DNA of 38,110 nt from Reclinomonas americana ATCC 50394 (Eukaryota > Jakobida > Jakobea > Jakobida), in assembly GCA_048213135.1 (NCBI GenBank), contig PS015348.1:25786-63895 (forward strand). The letters are read 5' to 3'. Shown here one piece after another: positions 18,139 through 28,138 of this stretch; position 1 is the stretch's first letter, and each line of letters starts with the position of its first letter. The notes beneath the pieces are model-generated. The model saw only the letters and a program-made list of their open reading frames with translations. It was not told the DNA's origin and did not search any database. The position numbers were made by a program, and so were the translations under genes.

Positions 18139-20621
18139 CTCAACTTGTCATTCAGTTTCTGTCTTCCTCTTTATCACTCTCCCTCACTCTGTCTCTGCTT
18201 CTCTGCATTGCCATCGCTGTCGCAGCTTCTCTTGACTCCTGAGTGTTCCTCGCTCATGTGTCTCCTTCCTTTTCCCTTCCTTTGCATGCACCCCTCTCTC
18301 ATTCTCTCACTGCATGTCACTCTGCTTCTCTGTATTACTCTCTTTCTCTCTCTTTGTGCCTCTGCTCGGTACTTGCATCTCTTCCTCCTTGCACGCTCAT
18401 AGTTCTCCTCCATTTCCCCTTCCTCTTCCCTCCTCCGTCCCCTCAGCCCATCAACACCAGCGACTGGCTGCTGGTGAGCGAGGACAGTGTTCGCCTGCAA
18501 TCACCACGATCGGGCGCCTCGCAAGTGCTGGTGGAGAACGATGCAGTGTTGTTGAACGACGGTGGCATGTGTGGCGTGACACTGCAGCGGTTACCGCTTT
18601 TTGACTTGGTGCGTGTGTGTGAGGCGACGATTATGCACTCGTCTCCCAGATCACTGACACTTGGAAGTGCAGCCTGCCGACTTTTGTGTCGCGGCACCGA
18701 TTCGGGCGCCTCGCAATCGACCGCGCGAGTTGGGCTCACCTGTCGTCACCAAGGACGACGGTCGAGTCATGTGTCACGACAAGAGTGGTCCTCTGCTCTC
18801 CTTTGTTGCCACGGTGCACAATGCGGTGCGTGAGGTGACTGTCAACGGGAGAGAAAGAGCCTCTCCTCATACCATGTTCCTCCCGCTCGCAGCTGGTGAC
18901 ACCAGATGGCAGGGTGTTCACTCGACAGCACATGTGGGCGTCACATCGACTGGATGGGGTCGATCGTGATGCATCGTACTCGTGGAAGACCAGCGAATCA
19001 GTGCTGCTCGTCGACACGGTGGTATCATTGGTCCAGCATCACGGCGACGCCTTCTATCACCTGCTCGGAGAGGTGCTTCCGCGCTTCATGCAAGTGTGGA
19101 ACGTGGTGCGGGAGCAGGAACCGCACGCCCTGCTCCTCGTGCGTGACAATGCGTATGGATCGCACGTGGTGTATGACTATTTCGCACTGCTGGGCATTGG
19201 CAGGGAACGGGTGCGCTTGGGTGTGCATGGCCTGTTCCTTTCACGTCGGAAAGCTCATTCCTGTTGTCGCAGATCCTTCTGAATCCCCCCACAGTGTTGG
19301 CACGACGAGTGCTTGTTGCGCAGGGTGTGCGGGGAGGCGCCGCACAGCCGGCCTTGTTGCATGAAATGTCTCGTGTGTTCCACTCGCTGCATGGCGCGAC
19401 ATTGCGTGCACAGGTTCAGGAATTGAGAAGCAGTTGCGCATCTTGAGCTTTGCTTGTTCGCCAACTGGCTGGGTCTCATCTTAATCTTCGCCACAGAGCA
19501 TAATGAGGAGTGGCACCAATCTGCTCTCCACAATGGTCGCCCTTGGCGGTATGTGCTGGTCATCCAACGACAGGGCACTCGATCGCTTACCACGATGGAG
19601 AGGGTGTGTACTTCTTCTCGCACTTATGCCTTCGTTGTCTCTGACGATTCTTTGTGTGTGGCACAGGTCCTGTCGCTCATTGGCGAGGAGTTCCCGCACT
19701 GGCATGTCTCCTCGTTCGACACCACTCGATCGGCACTGCACAGCGTGGCGCAGTTTGCTCGCAGCGATATTGTGTTGGGGCCACACGGAGCGGCCTTTGC
19801 GCATCGTGCGTTTCTCGCTCGNNNNNNNNNNNNNNNNNNNNNNNNNNNNNNNNNNNNNNNNNNNNNNNNNNNNNNNNNNNNNNNNNNNNNNNNNNNNNNN
19901 NNNNNNNNNNNNNNNNNNNNNNNNNNNNNNNNNNNNNNNNNNNNNNNNNNNNNNNNNNNNNNNNNNNNNNNNNNNNNNNNNNNNNNNNNNNNNNNNNNNN
20001 NNNNNNNNNNNNNNNNNNNNNNNNNNNNNNNNNNNNNNNNNNNNNNNNNNNNNNNNNNNNNNNNNNNNNNNNNNNNNNNNNNNNNNNNNNNNNNNNNNNN
20101 NNNNNNNNNNNNNNNNNNNNNNNNNNNNNNNNNNNNNNNNNNNNNNNNNNNNNNNNNNNNNNNNNNNNNNNNNNNNNNNNNNNNNNNNNNNNNNNNNNNN
20201 NNNNNNNNNNNNNNNNNNNNNNNNNNNNNNNNNNNNNNNNNNNNNNNNNNNNNNNNNNNNNNNNNNNNNNNNNNNNNNNNNNNNNNNNNNNNNNNNNNNN
20301 NNNNNNNNNNNNNNNNNNNNCCAAGACAATGGTGATCGACCGTGCTTTCACGTGGAAGTGCTGCCAGGAACTGGGCACACGCCGCCGAAAACGTGGAATC
20401 CGGTTGCGTAGCCTTCTGGACGATTGTGTTCTGATTTAGCAGCTCATTGGCGTGTGCAGGTGCATGTGATGATGGCCGTGTATCAAGGGTGCAGCACGTA
20501 TGTGTGGTTTGACGAGAGAGCTGGCCTGCAGGATTCGCTGGTGCTCCCGGTGGCACAGGCACGCTGGCTTCTTCGTCACTTGGATGGCGTGTCGCGACGC
20601 GAGGAGAGGGCTGGTGATTGA
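17742..20621 (+). CDS. Family 61 glycosyltransferase (EOGT/xylosyltransferase-like), 509 residues
   Basis: Nine exons join in frame: 17742-17843, 17929-18084, 18447-18608, 18673-18825, 18893-19210, 19273-19405, 19497-19603, 19667-20402 (with a gap at 19822-20320) and 20460-20621. Residues about 12-30 form a signal anchor (VMLLAMLMVYVLVV). The GT61 signature is clear: HGDAFYHLLGEVLPR around residue 245, a VLVIQRQGTRS strand, and DIVLGPHGAAFAHRAF around 411-426. GT61 enzymes transfer GlcNAc or pentoses to glycoproteins in the ER or Golgi; the acceptor here is unknown. Exon 4 could instead be read from an earlier AG in another frame, but the chosen frame varies less between the two copies. It starts only 149 bases after the SPAG6 stop on the same strand. 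The gap in exon 8 falls between bases that are adjacent in the second copy, and the joined frame stays open. Confidence 0.88.
18107..18446 (+). repeat. (CT)n-rich intron 2 of the GT61 gene
   Basis: The intron from 18085 contains a (CT)n run at about 18107-18134, then TCTCTC-rich sequence, ending in CGTCCCCTCAG at 18446. Open frames inside it encode only Ser/Leu/Cys strings. Confidence 0.7.
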
Positions 20622-21379
20622 GGAAGTGAAAACCGGGCGTGCATCTGGCGATGTACCTGTGACCCACAGCGAGCCCGGGTGGCTTGCAAAATTGGTGCAG
20701 CACTGGCTTGTCGAGGGTAGGTAACGGCAAGGGTTGACATCCCGACATCCATTTGCTCAACTTGGAGTCGTCGAGTGTACTGATGACGCTGCTGGCCAGG
20801 TAAGTCGGAATCATGGGCACAGGAGAAAGCCGGTACATTCTTCGTTCTGAGAAGAATATCGGCCTTGCTTGCATGTCGCCGGTGCCACGTAGGCATTAAG
20901 CGGGGCAACCGACAGCTCGAAAGGACCGCGCGCTGTCCGAANNNNNNNNNNNNNNNNNNNNNNNNNNNNNNNNNNNNNNNNNNNNNNNNNNNNNNNNNNN
21001 NNNNNNNNNNNNNNNNNNNNNNNNNNNGGCAAACAATCAAGTAGCTTCCAGTTGAAGATCTATTTACCGAATTTGCTGTGCTGTGTACGATCGCAGAAAA
21101 CGCCCTGCGTCTATGCAAGTGCGTCAAGTCCACTGGTCAACCACGCTTATGCGGTGAAGATCGCAGTTCTCGAGCTTGTTCGGAGCCCCAAGAACGAACA
21201 CACACACACAAGGAACCTGCTGCTGCCTCAAGATTGGTGTCTGTGTTGATGTTTTGGATACGGTTGAACTTGGTCATCAAGACAGCTGTTGCTTGTTTGT
21301 TGGTGAATGAAGTTGTTGTTGTTGTCTCTCGCGGCCAACGAGCAAACGACGTGACTGACATTGGATCGCAATAACTACT
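20622..21379. other. Intergenic DNA duplicated elsewhere in the window
   Basis: No gene is seen. Bases 20622-20941 are repeated at about 36725-37041, and 21028-21060 at about 37042-37078. The 86-base N run at 20942-21027 falls between CTGTCCGAA and GGCAAACAAT, which are directly adjacent in the second copy. Bases about 21075-21379 are repeated at about 27668-27974, next to the 3' ends of the STAND/TPR genes, so this part probably holds their 3' UTRs or terminators. A (CACA)n run lies at about 21199-21208. Confidence 0.6.
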
Positions 21380-21441
21380 TTACATCAATGAACATTTGCT
21401 TCTCTGCGGTCTTCTCTCGGAGGCGGCAACGGCATCGTGTG

Positions 21442-21472
<31 letters not shown>

Positions 21473-24400
21473 TGGTTGCTGTTGTTGTTGTTGCTGCTGA
21501 GCTTGGTCGCGACGACGTCTGCACTCTGCCAGCCACCCGATGGCATCCTTCGTATCCGAATCCTCTTCACCAAGCACCGCTCGCCGACCATCCACACACT
21601 CCACCAGCAGTGCCTCTGCCTCGGCCCATCGCTGCTGCTTGGTGAGCACAATGCCATAACCGTACATTGTCACCAACGTGAACTCATGCCTGTCTCCCAT
21701 CACTTCACGTCGTCCCTCCAAGCACTGACGGTACAAATCACCGGCTTCCGCCAGCGATTCGCGTGTATCTTGATGCTCGAGAGAAACAGCAAGATTGTTC
21801 ATCGAAGCAAGAGTGTCCGGATGTCGATCTCCCAGCGATGCTTGCCTCAACTGCAGGCAGTCTCGAATCAACTGAACTCTTTCCTCCAGGCGACTGCTAT
21901 CTCGAATACATGAGGCGACATTGTTCATGGACACCAAGGTGTCGGGATGCTCAGCTCCAAGAACCAATCGTCTCACCTCCCAGCACCGTCGATGCAGTGT
22001 TCCAGAATCGGAATATCGTTTGCGATTAAAGTGGTGTCTTCCCTGCCAGTGCAGCGTCCACAGCGAGTCCGGATGACTCTCACCCAGTGTCGCACACTGC
22101 CGCTCATGACACTGCACCAGCAGCGGCAAGTTGCTCGAATCGTAAGCGAACCACATCAGGCACCGCAACGCATCAATCCTATCCAGCACAGTCATCTCGC
22201 CACTGCCATCCCTCTCCCACTCCTCGCACAAATGCCACGCCTGTTGCCACGCTACGTTACGCTCGTCCAACTGACGAAGCATATTAAACAACCACGCACG
22301 ACATTTTGCCACACCATTGACCAACCGTCGTTGCAGTGGACTCATCGCAACGTCACCATCGGCACGTTGTACACACTCCGTCACGCGTCGCACAATCGAT
22401 AAGGCCACTGCTGTGTCGAATCCCACCGAAGGCATTCCTCCCATGCCACACAATCCAGCTATCCACTCCACCGCCCCACACTGCACCAACAGCCCATTCA
22501 CACCAGCAGCATCACTCGCCCACATGCCATCATCCTCGCCCAACCGTCGCCACACCGTGTGCAGCATACTGAGCAAGTCACGTGACACCAATAGCACACC
22601 GTCGCTGTCATTCCACATATCAATGCCATTCAGCACACAACACACCAGTCGCACAATCAGTCGCTGCGCCCTCGACACTGCACTTCCACACCGACCCACA
22701 ATCCACCCAGCAATCTCATCGTGCACTCGATACTCCACAACCACACTACCACTCTCCCCCACCTGCTCACCACACAACACACGGGCCACACTGTCCATGC
22801 TGCTACTGACACCCACTGTGGCCAGATTTGACAAACACAGACCCTCCAGCACATCCTCCACTCCTTCGCCATCACCACCACCCACCAACTCATTGCGCCG
22901 TGAACGCACTCGCTGCTCCTCCTCCTCACTCATCTCGTCAAACTGTAGTCGCTCACCCACCACCTCGGGTGCACGCTGCCGTCTCTCCCGTGCCAGCGCA
23001 TGCAGTCGCAGTCGACGCACACATTGACCCAACTCCACCAGTCGACCTGCCGCCTCTTCATCTTCATCGGCACTCCCAGAGGTGGTCATATCGGGGATCA
23101 CTCGCAACACACCCAGTGCCACTCGTGCGAGTGCCACTGTCACTGGCAAGCCGAGTTCCTTGCACGCCGTGATCAGCAGCAACACACGACGTGCTGCTGC
23201 TGTCTGCGACATCACATTGCGTTCCAGCAGCTGCGACAGCGCGTCACTACCAATGCCACGCAGCACCTCCTCCAGTTGCGCTCCCACCAGCTGTGCTGCT
23301 GATTGTGACAGCAACCAGCTGCATGATGAACAAGAGAAAGAAAAGAGTGAGTCTTCTCATCCACACAACTCACTCTCACTGAGACTCACTCACCCAACAC
23401 AAGCACTCACTCGCAGTGCACTCTTCTCCTGCTGTCCACTTTCCAGAGCCTCCACAATCCGTCGTCGTACATCCACCGACACCTTGTGAAGCAGTCGCTC
23501 CTCCACCAGCTGCGCAATGTCCTCGTTCTCCACATCTACCACCCGCACACACTCCACCTCTGTCTCGTGCATCATCGAATCACGAATCTCATCTGCCACT
23601 TGTTCATATCGACTCGTCACCACCACAATCGGTGCCACCATTCCATCTGCACAGACACATAATGATGCACATCGAGTCAGGATCCAACATGCAAGCAAGA
23701 ATGAGAATTCTGTCACACATGACGACACGTACCCTCATCAGCACATTGAACAACACTCCTCACTTGCTCCGCCAATCCCACGTTGTCCAGCACCATCACG
23801 CCACTCGATGCATGCATCAACTGCCACAGAAGACGACGCACTGGCTCCACCTCGCCACTCGCCAGCAGCGCATCCACCTGACCGGCCATTCTTCTCCCCT
23901 TCACTTCATCCACTCGCATCTGCGCCGTCACAAAGGCGCGCAGACACTCGCCCAGTGCACTCTCCGCCTGCAGCATGCAGCATAACGAGAGGGAAAGAGT
24001 CAGAATGACACGTCAGAAGAGATGACGCAACATGAAAGACAACATGCATTTTTCTCAGCACACCTTCACATGCTCCGTCGCATCACCCACATGCCCGCGC
24101 ATCTCCACCGACACGGCCGATCCCTTCCATCGACGAGTCGCCAGCAACTCGGTCACCAGCAGCTCGGCCAGGAACGACTTGCCAGTGCCACCATCTCCCG
24201 TCAACATCACCATGATTGGATGGTGTGCTGCGCAAGAATCATCCACCACAGACAACATGATGAGACACATGAATGAGGAGAAGGTAGGCAGGGGAGAAAG
24301 AGAAGGAACACCCAACCTTTAACACCATCCACAATGCGTGTAGCGAGTGAAGCGGCCAGTGCACGTCGACTCGGGAAGCGGAACGCGGTCACTGGATTGA

Positions 24401-25863
24401 CGGTGCGGGCGATGAGCGGTGTCTTGGGTGGGCGATTGCTGTCTGGTGATGTGTGGCACAAGGAGAGTGAGCAAATGAGCACAGCAATGCACATTCCATG
24501 CAGGTCCATAATGGAACACACCTGCAGCTGGAGACGAAAGAGGCGAGATGCTTATTGTGTCAAGCCGTTGGTGCACTCGCTCCATCTCGACTCGAATCTA
24601 TCCATCACACGCAAGTGAGAAACAATCAGCCATAAGCACGCGACCGCCTCCCTCATGCATTCCCACTCAACCTGCTCCACATTGGCTGCTATCGATACCT
24701 GATCTGCTTGACTCAGCGCACCTGCATTCACACACAGCCAAGGCAGCATCAGCTTCCACATTCAATCATATCATCCACAGACATGCACCAGCCATCACTC
24801 TCTTCACTCACCATCACGAGCCTCGTTCAGTTGCACCACCAATTCCTCCTCCACATCCCTGCCAATCTGCAGTCGCCGCACAAGCTGGTGCAACTCGCCC
24901 TCTCCTCCTCCTCCGTCACCGAGCAGAGGCACAAAGAGCGCACGAGCTCGTGCAGGACTCGCCTGCTCAAACATCTCCATCATTCGCTCAATCGCATTGC
25001 GCTGTGTGACAATGAGAGAGTGATAGGTACAATCACACAGAGAGGGATATCACACTCCTCTCTCTCCAATCTCAGTCTCACACACTCACCACATCGCCAG
25101 CTGGAATCAGACGATCCGGCTCGTCACTCGGGTGTTCTCGATGACCCGCCAACAGCAAGATCGAACAGCACAGCATCGCATCAAACGAACTGCAGTCATA
25201 CAGCTGGCCTCGCTGACACCACTCGCACACCATCTGCTGCTCCTTTTCATCGTTCAACTGGACACACAGGTCCACTCCGTCTGGCATGGTGCTGCAATTG
25301 GGAAGAAGGCACAAAGAAAGAGAGGATGCTGGTGAGTGAGGGAATGTGTGTGACAAGAAAGAGGAGGCATTTATCAGGGATAGAATGTGGAGTCGTGTGG
25401 TGAGACATGAAGAGTGCGAGAATGGGGAGAAAGGGATGACCAGAGCATCACCATCTGCCAATGGCTTATGACAATCTCTTCCTCTCTAATTCACATCTCC
25501 ATCTGCATCTTGTCATTGTGTGCCTCCATCTTCCCCACACACACTCACCGCACATCACGCTCACTCGGCGCCTTGCTCCACTCATCGACGTGATTCACAT
25601 CGGGATACGAATCGAGAAACGCCGGCAGCACTTGCTCGAGTTTGGATTGCAGAGCGCGGGTGCATGGACGAGACAGGGCCTTGGCAAGGCGCATCATACA
25701 TTCTTCATCACCAGCATCGTGATGATGACTGCGCGAGGGAGAGAGGAGGAGAGGGAACGAATCACACACAATGTGAGAATGATGATGATGATGCATCTGA
25801 CAACAACACAATGAGAGAGAGACACGCACGCAACTCATGCGACACTCCACTCCCACTCGCCAT
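21380..25863 (-). CDS. STAND (NB-ARC-like) NTPase with TPRs, polyQ and C-terminal CaaX box
   Basis: Eleven exons join in consistent phase (5'-3', minus): 25863-25826, 25728-25549, 25291-25090, 25001-24812, 24721-24645, 24597-24522, 24442-24317, 24227-24064, 23967-23733, 23646-23394, 23318-21380, giving 1159 residues. The N-terminal 290 residues are unrecognised and helical. The NTPase has Walker A GDGGTGKS at 307-314, Walker B VMVLDNV with Asp 412, sensor VVVTSR at 437-442, and a later LGLPVTVAL resembling the NB-ARC GLPL motif. Kinesin-light-chain type TPRs (pattern LG..HPDTL.SMNNLA) fill about 905-1110, then Q8-P-Q10, and the protein ends KCSLM. CSLM fits a CaaX box, with Met favouring farnesyl transfer. 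Inference: a membrane-tethered NLR-like sensor. Exon 1 is the least certain. The gene is divergent from a small plus-strand gene 347 bases away. Confidence 0.88.
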
Positions 25864-25926
25864 GATGACGCGTCACAACTAGATGAAGAAGAACAGCACA
25901 ATGACAGATGCACAGGGGATGACACA

Positions 25927-25974
<48 letters not shown>

Positions 25975-26210
25975 NNNNNNNNNNNNNNNNNNNNTTCTGT
26001 CACAATAAGAAGCGGAGAAATGCAACAACGCACGCTCCTTCTCCTCCTTTCTCTCTCTTGCACACACACACAGTGGGGAATGACACTGACACACAACAGA
26101 ACAGAGAACACACAAGCTCACTTCCGCTCACAGCAGCAGTAACAGACTTTGTTGTCAACCAAACGAATGAACCATTGAAGTCCAGTCTCTCTCTCCTCTT
26201 CTCCGCTCTC
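25864..26210. promoter_or_regulatory. Divergent promoter region with (CT)n and a gap
   Basis: The 347 bases between the STAND/TPR start (25863, minus) and the small gene start (26211, plus) should hold both promoters. They include (CT)n at about 25928-25973, a 20-base N run (25975-25994), and TTCTGTCACAATAAGAAGCG, which also follows a (CT)n run in the second copy (32579-32640). The duplicate shows that the gap lies in the microsatellite. No core promoter element can be named with confidence. Confidence 0.45.
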
Positions 26211-26387
26211 ATGCGCCGCGCCACTCACGATGACAGCGATGACGACGACGACGAAGAACCCGAGTCACTGCTGACACGCAAACGACGCATTCGCATGCCC
26301 ACACCTCCTCTTCCACCAATGCTTCCCCGCCTCCTCCCGTGCTGCTGCCTCCACCGCCAGTGCTGCCACCAATGGGTTTGTCTGTGT

Positions 26388-26419
<32 letters not shown>

Positions 26420-27255
26420 CAAGGAAGGAGAGGATGTTGGTCTATTTCGATGTTCCCCTTCACTCTCTCACTCCTCTCACTCTCTTCTCTCCCACACAGC
26501 CTCGTCGGCGGCATTGTCAGCACCGCCTGCCTCGGCATCTTCTGATGGACGACTCTCTCGATGAACCGCGCGATCTTGACAACATGCATTCGAGCTTGGC
26601 CGAGTTGGTGATGTGCTTCCCCGAAGATCTTCCACCTGCTGAAGGACCTGGACAAGGTGCGTGCATCCGCGAGATCAGCAAGCACACGCCCGAACTCGCA
26701 CAACTGGTGGTGTCTTCGGGTGCTCTCGGAGTCATTGTCGACTACGTGGGCGAGACCAACGGCAACAACCGTCTGCCGGGCATCATGAGACTCTCGGCTA
26801 CATCGCCGCCATTCTCCGACGCCCTCGCACAACACGTGATTGCCAATGGCGGCGTGGTGCCGCTGGCGCAGGCACTGGACTCGGAGAAGGAGGATCATTT
26901 GCGAGCGGCGGCCGCCTGGTCACTGGGTCAGATTGGTCGCCACTCGTCCGAGCACTCGAAGGCCGTCACCGACGCCGAGGTGTTGCCGCTGCTGCTCGAT
27001 GCGTTCCTCGACCCGCAATCGTCGGACGATCTGAAGACCAAGGCCAAGCGCGCACTCGTCGGTGGTGCAAAAATGCCTCCACTTGCCGGCGCTGCAACCA
27101 CTGCTCTCGCGCGCCCCCGTCAACATCCTCACACACGTCACTGGTCAGTACGCCAAGGTGCTGCCGGGCGATCGGACAGCAAGACGAGCGTTTGTGTCGG
27201 ATGGTGGACTGGGGATGCTGCAACGCATTTCCGAGCACGCACCCGAGGGCTCTGA
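26211..27255 (+). CDS. Possible chimeric gene: small acidic/Pro-rich exon joined to SPAG6 repeats
   Basis: Exon 1 (26211-26375) encodes an acidic run and a basic patch (EPESLLTRKRRIRMP). Compared with the intact copy at 32823 it has lost one base in a C run before CGCCTCCTC, so its end is read as Cys-rich sequence. Exon 2 starts after CCCACACAG at 26500. With both exons, the shifted frame runs on for 252 codons to 27255 and includes in-frame SPAG6 armadillo sequence (EISKHTPELAQLVVSS, then NGGVVPLAQALDSEKED) before losing the SPAG6 frame near 27057 after a 2-base deletion. The protein would be 306 residues. It may equally be two overlapping dead genes. Without the shift, the small gene would end at TGA 26562-26564. 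Confidence 0.4.
26393..26419 (+). repeat. (GA)n in the intron of the small gene
   Basis: A GAGAGA run directly after the donor GTTTGTCTGTGTGC; the second copy has a shorter run at about 33013-33028. Confidence 0.7.
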
Positions 27256-27384
27256 GTTGCAGTTTTGTTTCTTCCTCACTGCTCTCTCCCACTCTCTTTG
27301 CTCGTGTGCTCATCATGATTGCTCGTGTTACAGAAAGAACATTGACACGATCGACGCATGAGACGCCGACGAGATTGTCAAGCA
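26588..27384 (+). pseudogene. SPAG6 fragment, copy 2 (degenerate)
   Basis: This matches SPAG6 exon 4 onward (from about 16696). Relative to that copy it has lost parts of the VVEGEIFPK and EVVRKNAAT regions, carries two single-base changes around 26785-26813 that cancel in frame, has a 2-base deletion near 27057, and has a stop (GACGCATGAGAC) where the last exon should read NACYP. Similarity ends at GAGATTGTCAAG, about 27382. Exons 1-3 and the 3' end are absent. It cannot make PF16, although part of the frame may be used in the chimeric ORF that overlaps it. Confidence 0.85.
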
Positions 27385-27974
27385 TGCTTTTTTTCTCGAG
27401 CTCGAACCGATTGCCGTGATATCGATGCCTCATTCGAGATGGCGATCATTATGTAGGTGGTTTACTCTTTGGAACAGGAAGAGTTGCTCCTGCTGCTGTT
27501 GCAAACAAGACGATGCTAGCCACCACCGATATGAGCCTCACCAACAACATGACAAGCTCTCTTTACGTTTAGCCTCACCACCAACGACAACGCCTCCACT
27601 GCTTTGCTTTGCTTGCTTCTCGGATCTGGACCCGGCTTTGCTTTGTTTACCTGGCTTATGGCCTTTTCCCGAAATTCGATGTGCCGTGTACGATCGCAGA
27701 AAACGCTATGCGTCTATGCAAGTGCATCGAATCCACTGGTCAACCACGCTTATGCGGTGAAGATCGCAGTTCTCGACTTGTTCAGATCTCCGAGAGCGAA
27801 CACACACACACAGCTACTGCCTCAAGATTAGTGTTTGTGTTGATTTTTTGGATACGGTTGAACTTGGTCATCAAGACAGCTATTGCTTGTTTGTTGGTGA
27901 ATGAAGTTGTTGTTGTTGTCTCTCGCGGCCAACGAGCAAACTACGTGACTGACATTCGATCGCAAATAACTACT
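27385..27974. other. Junction DNA and 3' flank of STAND/TPR copy 2
   Basis: Bases 27385-27660 match nothing else in the window and mark the breakpoint where the GT61 gene is missing from this duplication unit. Bases about 27668-27974 repeat 21075-21379, the 3' flank of the first STAND/TPR gene. Short open frames in the duplicated part are not conserved between copies. No gene is called. Confidence 0.5.
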
Positions 27975-28071
27975 TTACATCAATGAACATTTGCTTCTCT
28001 GCGGTCTTCTCTCGGGGCCGGCGGCAACGGCATCATGTGGTTGCTGCTGCTGCCGCTTCTGCTGCTGTTGC

Positions 28072-28138
<67 letters not shown>

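Noticed and set aside
22317-23302. Plus-strand open frames opposite the STAND/TPR exon
   Set aside because: His/Ser/Thr/Pro-rich antisense shadows; the same appears opposite copy 2.
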